From CAZJWR01 sp964549765 (GTDB taxonomy: Bacteria > Zixibacteria > MSB-5A5 > GN15 > JAAZOE01), in the NCBI GenBank assembly GCA_964549765.1, contig CAZJWR010000023.1:1-51821 (forward strand): a DNA stretch of 51,821 bases, read 5' to 3'. Position 1 is the first letter of the stretch, and every line of letters begins with the position of its first letter. A program made the translations under genes and the position numbers. The notes under the pieces were generated by a model that was not told the origin of the DNA, ran no database searches, and saw nothing but the letters and a program-made list of their open reading frames with translations. This document shows positions 6,392-15,369 of the stretch, piece by piece.

Positions 6392-8764
6392 TCAGGGACA
6401 TGATGGTTCAGGGCCGCTGGCGAAGACATAATTGATCAGGAATACGGCGTCGGCGATATTGACTCGGGCGTCGCAATTGGCGTCGCCGGATTCGACCGGG
6501 TCGGGCGAGGGGCCGGTTCTGAAGATGTAGGTGATCAAATATACAACGTCGGTGATGTTGATCCTATCGTCCCGATTGGGGTCACCGTACTGCCAGTCGC
6601 ACACATCGCCGATATTGTCCCCGTCGGAATCGGCCTGATCGGGATTGAAGTCACCGGGGCAGTTGTCATCCCAGTTCGGAAACCCGTCGCCGTCCGGATC
6701 GTTGAGCGTGACCGTCACGTGAAAGAGGCAATCCGACCCATTGCCCGCTGCGTCCTCGGCGGTGACGACGACCTCATGTTCGCCGATGTCAAAGAAGGAA
6801 CCCGATGAGGGAACCGAATTGAACGCAACGTCCGGGCAATTGTCGTCGGCGGATGGGGAATAGAAAACAACCGCACCATACGCCCCGGAATCATTCATAA
6901 CCGCGATATCGCCGGGGCACGTCACCGTTGGACTTGTCGTATCCACTACAATCAACGTGAATGTCGCCGTATCGACATTGCCGGAATTGTCGGCTGCGAT
7001 GCAGACAATCGGGCTGGCGCCGACCGGGAAATATGAATGCGACGGCGGCTGACAGCTTATGGTCGCCTCGCCGCAATTATCCACGACGGCGGCGTCATAG
7101 GATACTATCGTCCCGCATTCATCGGGATCGTTGGCGAAGACGGTATCCGAGGGAGGGCTAATCACGGGCGGCTGAGTGTCGACGACGGTTACCGGAAAAG
7201 AGACCGTATCGGTGTTGCCGGCGGAATCGACGGCGGTGCACACGACGTTCGAACTTCCCGACGGGAATAACGATCCGGACGGAGGTTGGCATAGGACTTC
7301 CGGCTCAGAACAGTTATCGATGGCGGTCACATCATACGATACTATTGCCGCGCAGACGCCTGTATCCGAGGCGGCCGTTATTGCTTCGGGATAGTCGAGG
7401 ACAGGAGGGGTGGTATCGATGACGGTGATCACGAACGATCCCGTATCGGCGTTGCCGAAGACGTCGACGGCGACACAGGAAATTTCATTATCGCCGAGAG
7501 TGAAAAATGATCCCGACGGCGGACTGCACGCAACCGAGGCCGCCGAGCAATAATCGATCGCGGTCGCTTGAAAGTTAACGTTCGCTCCGCAGAGATCGGA
7601 ATCGTTGGGGACGGTCATATTCGCGGGTAATTGCAGACGCGGCGGTTCGGTGTCGATGACGGTGACGGTAAATCCGCACGTGTCGGTATTTCCGGATGCA
7701 TCCACGGCTGTGCATGTCACCGGCGTAATCCCGACCGGAAAATACGTCAGCGGCGGGAAGTCGCAGGTTATGGTCGTGCCGGGGCAGTTATCCGTCACGG
7801 AAACGCTATATGTTAATGACACATTACACACCAGCGGGTCGGCGACAAGTGAGAAATCGCCGGGACATTCGATGACGGGTGGTTCGGTATCGACGACGGT
7901 GACGTCAAACGAGCAGGTGTCGGCGTTCTCCATAGCATCGACCGCGATGCAAATGACGCCGGTCGTGCCGATGGGGAAGAACGACCCTGATGCGGGCAGG
8001 CACGAGACGGTGGCGCCGGGATAATTGTCACTGACATGAGCGGTGTATAGAACTACTGCTCCGCATTGGCCGGAATCGGCGTCGACGGTCGTATCGGGCG
8101 GGCAGATCGCAGTCGGCGGGAGGGGATCATCGGTGATGAAGTGCACGCCGCCGTTGTGGAAGTCGATCGCGCGGGGAATGGGCAGGCAGATATTAGGCGC
8201 GCCATAGAACGTCGGGAAGGCGGTATCCTTCGTTATCACCATTTCACGGATGCCGTTGAATCCGTATACGTCATCGGAAATAAACATGGTATCGCCGCTG
8301 ACCGACGATAGAGCGTTATCGCCGCAGTCATACCATACCCAGCGGACGGGGAAAAAATCGTATCCGGCCGACGGCGATGTCGTCACGATAAACATAATAT
8401 CGGCCAGAACGCCCGAGGCGTCGCAATAGCACGAGGGATGCGCAGCGCCGTTATTGATATCGGCCATCCCCACCAATCGCAATTTGGTCGAATCGTCGAT
8501 GCGGTAGGTGAAATATTCCCATTGACAACCGCCGGGCAGCGAGCCCATCGTTACCGATTGAAATTCGAGCCGTGAGTCGAAGGCGAGGTACAGGTCAAAT
8601 CCGCCAATCGCCGTCGCGGGGGCGGGATTGTCGAAGCGGATCGGCACCGTCACCGAGCCGCCGGGGGTGGTACACACCGGCCGCCCGACACTTAGCGCCA
8701 TGTCCGCTCCAGCCGTGACGCCGTGCAAAACGACCAGGAGCAACAGACCAATAAAATACTTCAT
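6392..8764 (-). CDS. Surface protein: cohesin-like domain, six HYR repeats, thrombospondin-3 motif, dockerin
   Basis: 790 residues from MKYFIG, chosen because it opens a signal peptide (LLLLVVLHGVTAG); a TTG at 8791 is the other option and neither has a clear Shine-Dalgarno. Residues ~22-165 resemble a cohesin: TPGGSVTVPIRFDNP, then GGFDLYLAFDSRLEFQSV, then DASGVLADIMFIV. Residues ~215-690 hold six HYR (hyalin) repeats of ~80 residues, each opening near DTxPPV and closing DxxGNxDTxxFxVTV. Next comes a thrombospondin type-3 calcium stretch (DPDGDGFPNWDDNCPGD) and a dockerin pair with two DxNxDxxxNIxDxVxLI loops, ending PEPSCP. It should be a calcium-loaded, secreted or surface scaffold or adhesin. 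The HYR, TSP3 and dockerin calls are firm; the cohesin call is moderate. Confidence 0.85.
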   Translation of the reverse strand: MKYFIGLLLLVVLHGVTAGADMALSVGRPVCTTPGGSVTVPIRFDNPAPATAIGGFDLYLAFDSRLEFQSVTMGSLPGGCQWEYFTYRIDDSTKLRLVGMADINNGAAHPSCYCDASGVLADIMFIVTTSPSAGYDFFPVRWVWYDCGDNALSSVSGDTMFISDDVYGFNGIREMVITKDTAFPTFYGAPNICLPIPRAIDFHNGGVHFITDDPLPPTAICPPDTTVDADSGQCGAVVLYTAHVSDNYPGATVSCLPASGSFFPIGTTGVICIAVDAMENADTCSFDVTVVDTEPPVIECPGDFSLVADPLVCNVSLTYSVSVTDNCPGTTITCDFPPLTYFPVGITPVTCTAVDASGNTDTCGFTVTVIDTEPPRLQLPANMTVPNDSDLCGANVNFQATAIDYCSAASVACSPPSGSFFTLGDNEISCVAVDVFGNADTGSFVITVIDTTPPVLDYPEAITAASDTGVCAAIVSYDVTAIDNCSEPEVLCQPPSGSLFPSGSSNVVCTAVDSAGNTDTVSFPVTVVDTQPPVISPPSDTVFANDPDECGTIVSYDAAVVDNCGEATISCQPPSHSYFPVGASPIVCIAADNSGNVDTATFTLIVVDTTSPTVTCPGDIAVMNDSGAYGAVVFYSPSADDNCPDVAFNSVPSSGSFFDIGEHEVVVTAEDAAGNGSDCLFHVTVTLNDPDGDGFPNWDDNCPGDFNPDQADSDGDNIGDVCDWQYGDPNRDDRINITDVVYLITYIFRTGPSPDPVESGDANCDARVNIADAVFLINYVFASGPEPSCP
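6710..8122 (-). repeat. Six tandem HYR-coding repeats (~235 bp each)
   Basis: The coding DNA repeats with a period of about 235 bp. Each unit encodes conserved Cys residues, an aromatic-Pro-Gly turn (SGSFFPIG-like) and a terminal DxxGNxDT block. Units 3 to 5 differ most in their Cys content. Boundaries are approximate. Confidence 0.7.
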
Positions 8765-9133
8765 GCGATCACGCAAAAATGTTTCAATCAAGAGTCCGCT
8801 CGGATCGCGTCGCCAGGAAGCCTGATTCGTCGCCGGTAAATGCTAGGTTTCGGTAGAGGGGTCGCACTGGATTGTTCCGGCGTCATTCCGCCCGATCTGC
8901 AAGGGTGCTCTTTTTTTCTTCCGTTCCCGTGCCGACACGCCTTATCTTCTTATTCGACACGACAATAGATCCGTATAACCCAAAATAGCCGGTCGTCATG
9001 AATCATACAAGGCTTTTTCTATTGCAGGATGCGGCGGCGATTTAGGGAACTTTGCCGAGAAAGTCGCGTAAGTGCTTACATAAATGCGGGACGTCGTGTT
9101 GTACTCCGGTACACTGAAAATTGAGGAGGATAT
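8765..9133. other. 369-bp divergent intergenic region
   Basis: Lies between the divergent HYR-protein and serine-hydrolase genes and should hold promoters for both. It contains a T-rich tract at about 8910-8920, but I see no convincing -35/-10 pair, RNA gene or ORF. Confidence 0.4.
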
Positions 9134-10618
9134 ATGAGCGGTTCGAGAAAAGCTTTTTGCGCTGCAATCCTGGCGCTGTTTTTGGCTCCACTGACCGTTA
9201 CGGCTCAGCAATCTCAAATCCAGGTTCCGGATACTCCCGCCGGGGCCATGCTCTCCAAGCTTGTAGAAACGTTCAATTCCGGTGAGGAGGGGAATTGGAA
9301 GCAATTCATCGAGCAGCAGTGGGTGCCCACCGAAAAGGAGGGCGCCATGGAGCGGCGGATGATGTTTTTTCAGCGGGTGTACGCCGACATGGGTGGCCTT
9401 GACATCTACAGGATCGAGGACTCAAAAGAGCTGGAGATCTCGGCGCTGACTCACGCCAAGAACCCGGGAAGTTCGTTGGAGTGGATGCTTCTGGCCGTCA
9501 ATGTCGATTCGTTGCCTCCTCACAAGGTATTCAGGCTGTCAGCGAGACCGGCCGACGATCCTACCATCGAATACCCGGAAGGCCCGCTTACCGACGCGAA
9601 AATATCGTCGTTCGTGGACGGCTATGTGAAAGGTTTGGTCGCCAAGGATAAATTTTCCGGAACGGTGCTGGTGGCCAAAGACGGCAAGCCGATTTATAAA
9701 GGCGTCTACGGGGAAGCCTGCAAGCGTTATAACGTTCCGAACAAGATCGACACCCGGTTCAACCTCGGTTCGATGAATAAGATGTTCACCGGCGTGGCGA
9801 TTATGCAACTGGTGGAACAGGGGAAGGTCAAACTTGATGACCCGGTCGGGGTGTACCTGCCCGATTTGCCCCGCAAGGATATCGCCGAGAAGGTGACCAT
9901 CGATGAGCTGCTCAGCCATCGGTCGGGTATGCAGGATTATTGGGAGGAACTGTTCGATACCACGTTTTGGGAGATCAAGACAGTCGACGGTTTGGCGTCA
10001 CTGGTGTTCAAGGATTCCCTGTTGTTCGAGCCGGGCACGGATTTTCATTACAGCAATTCCGGCCCGATCGTGCTGGGGATGGTCATCGAAAAAGTCACCG
10101 GGCAAGACTATTACAGCTATGTGCTGGATCATATTTGCAAACCGGCGGGGATGATCAACACCGATTGCTACGAGGTCGACCGCCCGGAACCCAACGTGGC
10201 GATTGGCTATACCAAGATGAACTATGACGAGAATGTCGATCCCAACGGCGGTTGGCGGAACAACTTCTTCATGCATGCCGTCAAGGGCGGCCCGGCGGGC
10301 GGCGGCTATTCCACGGTCGAGGATTTGCTGGCGTTCGATGTCGCTTTGCGGCAAAACAAACTCATCAGCAAAGAATCGTTCGATGAGATGATCACGCCGA
10401 AATCGGAGATGGGGCCGGATTTCGGATACGGATATCTATTCGGGAACCGCACGGTCGAAGGTCAGCGTATCGTCGGCCACAATGGCGGCGCGCCGGGGAT
10501 AAACGCCGTCCTCGATATGTATCTCGATTCGGGATATACCGTGGCCGTGATGGCCAATTATGACGAAGCTGCCAGCAACGTCGCGACTGTCATCGAGCAT
10601 CTCTTAACACGGCAATAA
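9134..10618 (+). CDS. Secreted serine hydrolase of the class C beta-lactamase family
   Basis: 494 residues; GAGGAGG five bases before ATG and a signal peptide ending ...PLTVTAQQ fix the start. The N-terminal ~150 residues form a small SnoaL/NTF2-like looking region. The penicillin-binding-like domain has all three hallmarks: S213-M-N-K216, Y306-S-N308 and H449-N-G451 (the HxG variant of the KTG box). Members act as esterases, D-amino-acid peptidases or peptidoglycan-related enzymes more often than as true beta-lactamases, so antibiotic resistance should not be assumed. Monocistronic, with a terminator right after the stop. Confidence 0.88.
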   Translation: MSGSRKAFCAAILALFLAPLTVTAQQSQIQVPDTPAGAMLSKLVETFNSGEEGNWKQFIEQQWVPTEKEGAMERRMMFFQRVYADMGGLDIYRIEDSKELEISALTHAKNPGSSLEWMLLAVNVDSLPPHKVFRLSARPADDPTIEYPEGPLTDAKISSFVDGYVKGLVAKDKFSGTVLVAKDGKPIYKGVYGEACKRYNVPNKIDTRFNLGSMNKMFTGVAIMQLVEQGKVKLDDPVGVYLPDLPRKDIAEKVTIDELLSHRSGMQDYWEELFDTTFWEIKTVDGLASLVFKDSLLFEPGTDFHYSNSGPIVLGMVIEKVTGQDYYSYVLDHICKPAGMINTDCYEVDRPEPNVAIGYTKMNYDENVDPNGGWRNNFFMHAVKGGPAGGGYSTVEDLLAFDVALRQNKLISKESFDEMITPKSEMGPDFGYGYLFGNRTVEGQRIVGHNGGAPGINAVLDMYLDSGYTVAVMANYDEAASNVATVIEHLLTRQ

Positions 10619-10630
10619 TCGCTGTTTACA

Positions 10631-10661
10631 CCGGGAGCCCGTCCGGGCTCCCGGTTATTTC
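10631..10661 (+). terminator. Strong hairpin terminator after the serine hydrolase
   Basis: CCGGGAGCCC-GTCC-GGGCTCCCGG, perfect 10-bp stem with 4-base loop starting 13 bp after the stop, followed by TTATTT. Confidence 0.7.
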
Positions 10662-10842
10662 GAAGCATCCGACGCATCCGTCTCTCTGCCCGCCTTTCAG
10701 GGTCGAAATGTCGACATTGCAAGGGAAAAAGCGAATCCAAGTAAGGCGGGAAATCGAAAATAAAAAACCGAAATAATAGGGTTCCCAGCGTATAATATAA
10801 TGTTTATGACACGATATTGTCGATCATTAAAAGCATACATCG

Positions 10843-11361
10843 ATGAAGAAAAGGCGATTCACGATGGCAGGAAATAATACATCCTTCAGACTCCTGCTGG
10901 CGACCGATGGCAGGCTTCTCAACGTTTGCCTGTTGCTGCTGCGATGCACGGCGGGGGTTATTTTATTCGTGGTCGGAGCCGGCAAGGCCTTGGGCTGGTT
11001 CGGGGGGCGGGGGATGGAAACGACCCTCCAGAATTTCGCCGAACGAGGTTTTGCGCCGTTTCTTGTCTATCTCAGCTGTTATACGGAATTTATCGGCGGT
11101 CTTCTGCTTGCCATCGGCCTTTTTGCCCGTCCTGCAGCCTTGGCAATTGCGATCAACATGCTCGTCGCGACAATCGTCAGCATGCCTAGCGGCTTTTTCT
11201 TCGGCCGGGCCGCTTACCCGTTTACAATTATGGTGATCGCCATCGTGGTGCTTCTGGCCGGACCGATGGCGTACAGCATCGATTCCATGATGTCAAGATC
11301 CGGGGAGGTCATGCAAGAAATGCCGGAGCAGGCAGATCCTGAAATTCCCCCGAGCCAATAA
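10843..11361 (+). CDS. DoxX-family membrane protein
   Basis: 172 residues with four hydrophobic helices. The early helix LLLLRCTAGVILFVVGAGKALGW and the later YTEFIGGLLLAIGLFARPAALAIAINM segment are characteristic of DoxX/DoxD-like inner-membrane proteins, whose members are linked to quinone-dependent thiosulfate oxidation or oxidative-stress complexes; the family is too mixed for a specific role. Neither the ATG at 10843 nor the in-frame ATG at 10864 (MAGNN) has a strong ribosome site; the second has AAGG at a 10-base distance. The C-terminal tail is acidic and Pro-rich. Probably its own unit: a long palindrome lies 60 bp past the stop. Confidence 0.8.
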   Translation: MKKRRFTMAGNNTSFRLLLATDGRLLNVCLLLLRCTAGVILFVVGAGKALGWFGGRGMETTLQNFAERGFAPFLVYLSCYTEFIGGLLLAIGLFARPAALAIAINMLVATIVSMPSGFFFGRAAYPFTIMVIAIVVLLAGPMAYSIDSMMSRSGEVMQEMPEQADPEIPPSQ

Positions 11362-11419
11362 AACGTCTGCGTCGGTACCCTGGAATTATCGGGGTTATCG
11401 TTCTCCAGTTCACAGCTAT

Positions 11420-11450
11420 GGCCGATCGTTGACTTTGCCAACGATCGGCC
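11420..11450. terminator. 12-bp palindrome between convergent genes
   Basis: GGCCGATCGTTG-ACTTTGC-CAACGATCGGCC: a perfect 12-bp stem with 7-base loop, between the DoxX stop and the converging gene at 11512. No T-run, so it may be a bidirectional terminator or a protein-binding palindrome. Confidence 0.5.
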
Positions 11451-11511
11451 TGTCGGACTGCTCTTCGTCGGTCCGGAAGCTTCGACTATTGGTTAAACCC
11501 CGGAGTAGTTC

Positions 11512-12003
11512 TCACTCCTCGCCGCCCGTCTTTTGTTCCATCTTGGCCATCTCTTCCGTCCAGCGGCGGCCGTAGGCCTTGATCTTCTTCATGACAGCGG
11601 GATCATCCGATGTGACGAGCACGATATCCCCGAACTTGGTCGGGATGTGTTCTATAATCGCTCCCGACATCAACAAGTTGCCGTAGGCTTCGCAGCTGCC
11701 GCACATGTAGACTTTGGTCGGATCGATTTTTCCCTGGGCCATATCCATACCGATCTGTTCCATGGCCTTCTGCGCCTCGACATAGGCCGGCCGGAATTCG
11801 GGATCGACGACAGTTGCCATCAGATGGCCGTTGGAAATCTCATGATGTTCGCAGGTCATATGGTCGAGCAGTCCGTCGTGCTTGGTGAGCTGCTGGCAAA
11901 AGACACACTTATCCAGATCAATCCAGGGCTTTTCGTCGCCGACAGCGGTGACGGCAATGAGAAGCATTACTGCTAACATGAGATACAAAGGGGATGATTT
12001 CAT
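11512..12003 (-). CDS. Exported Cys/His-rich protein, probable metal binder
   Basis: 163 residues starting MKSSPL, with GGAGG six bases before ATG and a signal peptide ending ...AVTAVG. The mature part shows C33-x2-C36, C51-E-H53-H54 and C101-x2-C104, a set of thiol and imidazole ligands suited to zinc, copper or another soft metal, or to disulfides in the periplasm. The remainder is helical and charged (AYGRRWTEEMAKMEQK). I do not recognise a named family; NosL-like copper proteins are a loose comparison. It lies downstream of the M28 peptidase gene on the same strand, but a terminator separates them. Confidence 0.7.
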   Translation of the reverse strand: MKSSPLYLMLAVMLLIAVTAVGDEKPWIDLDKCVFCQQLTKHDGLLDHMTCEHHEISNGHLMATVVDPEFRPAYVEAQKAMEQIGMDMAQGKIDPTKVYMCGSCEAYGNLLMSGAIIEHIPTKFGDIVLVTSDDPAVMKKIKAYGRRWTEEMAKMEQKTGGEE

Positions 12004-12087
12004 GATAAACCTCCTGTGCTTGTTCGAAAGATATTGAGCCGTCCCGAAAAAAGCAATAACTCCGGAACGATTTGTGATATGATGTAA

Positions 12088-12118
12088 GAAAAGCCGGAAT
12101 GATTTCATCCCGGCTTTC
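12088..12118 (-). terminator. Terminator for the M28 peptidase gene
   Basis: On the minus strand AAAGCCGG and CCGGCTTT pair over 8 bp, with a further 4-bp inner stem and a TT/AA loop, followed by the T-rich TCTT. It lies about 35 bp past the peptidase stop. Confidence 0.7.
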
Positions 12119-12152
12119 GATTGAATGCCTTATTCCACACGCTTAGGAGCGA

Positions 12153-15002
12153 TTACGGGCAGCAGCCGGCATCGGGAGGCGGACCTCCCTTGAAAATGTA
12201 ATTTATGACGTACACGGCGTCTGCGATATTGACGGCGTCGTCGTTGTCGACATCACCGGCGCAGAGCGGATCGGGTGCGGGGCCGCCTTTGAAAATGTAA
12301 CTTATGAGATAAACGGCGTCGGCGATGTTGATTGCGGCGTCACTATTGGCATCGCCGCATTCGTAGTAATCTAATACTTCGATCGTGAGCAGCATTTCGT
12401 CGGCGCTCCCGACCGCGTCCTCGGCCCGGGCGGTGAACGAAATCGTGCCGGTATCGACCGGCGTCCCCGACAGCAGACCTGTTCCTGATAGGGTTAGTCC
12501 GACACCGGTGAGATCGCCGTTCATATCCGACCAGGATATCGCCCCGGTTCCTCCGGTGCTTGCCAATTGCCGGAAATACGGCTGCGCCACGGAAGCATAA
12601 TCGACCGGATCGGAGGTGATCTCCACGGCCGGATTGATCGTGAATGTAAGCGGCTGTTCATCGCTGCCGGATTCCTCGTCGGTTACGAGGGCCGTAAACG
12701 ATATCGATCCGGCCGATGCCGGTGTACCCGAAAGGACGCCCGATGCCGACAGGGATAATCCGGTGCCGGACAGGTCGCCGTCCTTATCGCTCCACGTGCG
12801 GACACCAATTCCTCCCGTCGCGAGCATTTGCTGGGAATACGGATGGCCCGCCGTCCAGTCGGGGACGGATTCGGTGATGATCTGCAGCGGCGCGGGCCCG
12901 CTTTCACAGACATTGCCGAGGACTTCGACGTTGTCGATATTCCAGCCGCAGAACGTCCAAGCCACGTCGGTGACACCCATCGTGAAGCGCACATAGACGG
13001 CCGGCTGCCAGTCGGCGATTTCGGAGAGGTCATATTCCTGCTGGCTCCAGGTCTGGTCGGCGACTTCCACCGTGTTTTGCCAGACCGTCGTCCAGTTTAC
13101 ACCGTCGTTGCTGACGCGGACATAGGCATGATCGTAACGGGGTTGTTCCACCCCCAGCCAACGCATGAATCTGACCTTCACGCTGCTGAGATTACTGCAA
13201 TCGATGGCCGGGCTGGTCAGGTGATACTCGGGAATACTATTGGCGTAATCGCCGCTCAGGTTGTAGCCATAGCAATTCGCGCTGTTATAGCCGCCGACCG
13301 GGTCCGGCCCGCCGTACGCACCGCCGTCGCCGGTGGGCGATCCCCGCTGCCATTGTCCGTCGGAAATCGTCCAGCCCAAATCCTGTTCGAAATTATCATA
13401 AAACACCGTCGATTCCCCGGTAACGGGCGTCGCGCTGAAGGGACTGGCGGGGCCGGGGCTGTAAAAGTACCCGCTGTCGACTTCCTCGGCGCCGAAATAA
13501 AATTGAATCGTCTCGCCGCAGGCCAAACCGGGCAGCACCGCCTGGTAGACGTCGGGAGTCGATTCGGTCATCGTCTCTTCCACAAAACCGCCTCCGTCGA
13601 TGGAGTAGTACATTCGTCCCGAACCCGGCACGGGGACGCCGTCGTTGATACCCACAACGGAAACACGAAATGTATACGGCGTTTCCGGGGTCAGGGTCGA
13701 CGGCACGCCGTCGGGATACTCAAAACGCAATTCCGGTCCGGGGATATACGTCTCGCTGACGGTATAGGCGGTCGCCAGCGCGGCCTTGACCATCTTGGTC
13801 ATGTAGGGGAAACTCATGTAGCTGGAGCTGTCCCGGTAGGAATGATAGACCGTGGAGAAGATGTATTCGTGCAGGAAGGTCGCTTCGTAGCCGTTCTGGA
13901 TGAAGGGGTAATGATCCGAGCCGCCGGAACTTCCCGAAAGTACGGCGTTGATTCCCAGCAAGGAATCGGCCAGATCCCGGAGCAGTTCGGTGTATGTCAG
14001 GACGGTGCCGTGAAACAGTTTGGCGTCGCTCGAATTTTCATAATACGCGATCATATCCATGTTGAGCATGTAGACGATGCTGTCGCCTCTGGCCGCAGCC
14101 TCGCCGGCGTAATGGGACGAACCGTACAATCCCTGCTCCTCGGCGCCGAACAGGGCAAAGATAAACGTCAGGTCGGTGGGGATATTTTTCAGCACGCGGG
14201 CGATTTCCAGCACTGCCGCCGCTCCCGAACCATTGTCGTCGGCTCCCGGCGATGCGGAGACGGCGTCGCGATGACCGCCGACGATGACGTAATGTTCCGG
14301 CAGGGCGGTTCCGACCTTAACCGCCAGCACATTCTGGCACTGGGTCGGCGTTCCGCTGACGGTGGCGACAAAACTGTCGATGAGGATCGAATCGTACCCG
14401 AATTCCGCGAACTTGTCGGCCAGCCAGTCGCGCGAAAGATTGCTGGAGGTCGTCCCCGAGTAGCGATTGCCGAACGCCTGGAGCGCCTCGGTGTATGACT
14501 GCAGCGAATCCTGCACGACCAGATCGATAAGGCCCTGCAGGTCGTCGATCCGGCTCAGTCGGGTTTTATCGAATTGCTGTCGGGGGTGATAGGATATCTT
14601 GAGGAAATCGTTTTGTATCGGCATGAGTGATTGATCGGCGAAAGCTTTGGCGGCCGATTGGGCGTCGACCCGGTAAAGGCGCAGGCCGTTTTCCTCAAAG
14701 ACAAGGTCGTATCGGCTCTTGTTTTGATGGTCGAGCCGCAAATCCAGTGCCAGATCGTCTTTGCCGACGCCGGCGGCGATCAGATCCATCCTGATTCCGG
14801 CGGCTTCCAATTGGTTGTGAACGGCCGGTTCGGCCAAAACCAGATAACCATTCTGGACGGCTGTCACCGGTTCGACTCCGGCTTCATTGAGCCGATCGGC
14901 GATATCGGCGTTGGTGATACTGACACGGTACAAATCGGCGCTTAGGGCCGGCGCCGAGGCGGCGATGACGGCGAGAAGACAGACGATAAGTATGGTGCGC
15001 AT
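12153..15002 (-). CDS. Secreted M28 metallopeptidase with jelly-roll, two Ig-like repeats and dockerin
   Basis: 949 residues; GGGAG precedes ATG and a signal peptide ends near residue 22. After a propeptide-like region (23-165), an M28 aminopeptidase domain has its full set of zinc ligands and catalytic residues: H244 (GGHRD), D255 (GADDNGSG), E288-E289 (GAEEQG), D316 (NMDMI), H364 (SDHYPF). Then come a linker domain, a MAM/laminin-like jelly roll (EQDLGWTISDGQW ... GWNIDNVEVLG), two ~90-residue putative Ig modules (TGGIGVRTWSDKDGDLSG and TGGTGAISWSDMNGDLTG) and a dockerin pair ending GCCP. It probably removes N-terminal residues from peptides outside the cell. Its dockerin links it to the HYR scaffold and the M6 peptidase. 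Confidence 0.92.
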   Translation of the reverse strand: MRTILIVCLLAVIAASAPALSADLYRVSITNADIADRLNEAGVEPVTAVQNGYLVLAEPAVHNQLEAAGIRMDLIAAGVGKDDLALDLRLDHQNKSRYDLVFEENGLRLYRVDAQSAAKAFADQSLMPIQNDFLKISYHPRQQFDKTRLSRIDDLQGLIDLVVQDSLQSYTEALQAFGNRYSGTTSSNLSRDWLADKFAEFGYDSILIDSFVATVSGTPTQCQNVLAVKVGTALPEHYVIVGGHRDAVSASPGADDNGSGAAAVLEIARVLKNIPTDLTFIFALFGAEEQGLYGSSHYAGEAAARGDSIVYMLNMDMIAYYENSSDAKLFHGTVLTYTELLRDLADSLLGINAVLSGSSGGSDHYPFIQNGYEATFLHEYIFSTVYHSYRDSSSYMSFPYMTKMVKAALATAYTVSETYIPGPELRFEYPDGVPSTLTPETPYTFRVSVVGINDGVPVPGSGRMYYSIDGGGFVEETMTESTPDVYQAVLPGLACGETIQFYFGAEEVDSGYFYSPGPASPFSATPVTGESTVFYDNFEQDLGWTISDGQWQRGSPTGDGGAYGGPDPVGGYNSANCYGYNLSGDYANSIPEYHLTSPAIDCSNLSSVKVRFMRWLGVEQPRYDHAYVRVSNDGVNWTTVWQNTVEVADQTWSQQEYDLSEIADWQPAVYVRFTMGVTDVAWTFCGWNIDNVEVLGNVCESGPAPLQIITESVPDWTAGHPYSQQMLATGGIGVRTWSDKDGDLSGTGLSLSASGVLSGTPASAGSISFTALVTDEESGSDEQPLTFTINPAVEITSDPVDYASVAQPYFRQLASTGGTGAISWSDMNGDLTGVGLTLSGTGLLSGTPVDTGTISFTARAEDAVGSADEMLLTIEVLDYYECGDANSDAAINIADAVYLISYIFKGGPAPDPLCAGDVDNDDAVNIADAVYVINYIFKGGPPPDAGCCP

Positions 15003-15049
15003 GGAGACTCCCTCGGTCGCTGTAATGTTCGACGTACGGCGGTATATGT

Positions 15050-15077
15050 AAGATACCGTTATTGTAGAATTTGTAAA
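15050..15077 (-). promoter_or_regulatory. Candidate sigma-70 promoter for the M28 peptidase gene
   Basis: Minus strand TTTACA (15072-15077) and TATCTT (15050-15055) with a 16-bp spacer, about 48 bp before the start codon. Confidence 0.4.
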
Positions 15078-15162
15078 GTGAATTCGCTCCGAGCGGCGTT
15101 AATGGGGATGTGTTCCCGGTCTATTACCCCCGGCATCGAGTCGCCCGCCGGGCAGACGAGGA

Positions 15163-15176
15163 CCCGCCGCGGCGGG
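15163..15176. repeat. Perfect GC palindrome CCCGCCGCGGCGGG
   Basis: 14-bp perfect palindrome in the 367-bp gap between the divergent M28 and cmk genes. The gap holds no other gene that I can support. Confidence 0.35.
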
Positions 15177-15330
15177 CCGCGCACAAACCGGCCTTGAATG
15201 AGAATGTCGAAATCCTGAGAGGGTTTCGACCTGCGCAACTGCAAAAGCAAATGTTATGGCCATACATATGGGGTGGTTTCCGGGCGGACTACCCGAAGGG
15301 CAAAAATCGGGATTTAACCTGTTTTCTCGC

Positions 15331-15358
15331 TTGATTTTTTTGGGATTTCTATTATTTT
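15331..15358 (+). promoter_or_regulatory. Candidate promoter immediately before cmk
   Basis: TTGATT (15331-15336) and TATTTT (15353-15358) with a 16-bp spacer. A start near 15365 would leave only about five untranslated bases before the ATG at 15370, in keeping with the lack of a Shine-Dalgarno site there. Confidence 0.3.
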
Positions 15359-15369
15359 ACGCGGCTGCT

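Noticed and set aside
6710..8122. Regular ~235-bp repeats as a CRISPR-like or tandem DNA array
   Set aside because: The repeats are protein-level HYR modules with diverged DNA, not short identical repeats with spacers.
9134..10618. Beta-lactamase resistance gene
   Set aside because: SxxK, YxN and HxG define the broad family of serine esterases and peptidases; nothing points to true beta-lactam hydrolysis.
12828..14498. Long plus-strand open frame opposite the M28 peptidase
   Set aside because: Shadow of a GC-rich real gene: no ribosome site, no domain, odd Arg/Gly/Val-rich composition; the minus strand carries a complete peptidase.
15256..15369. N-terminal extension of cmk with a membrane-like segment (FLGFLLFYAAAM)
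   Set aside because: Cytidylate kinase is cytosolic and normally starts just before the P-loop; the upstream text overlaps a promoter-like sequence.
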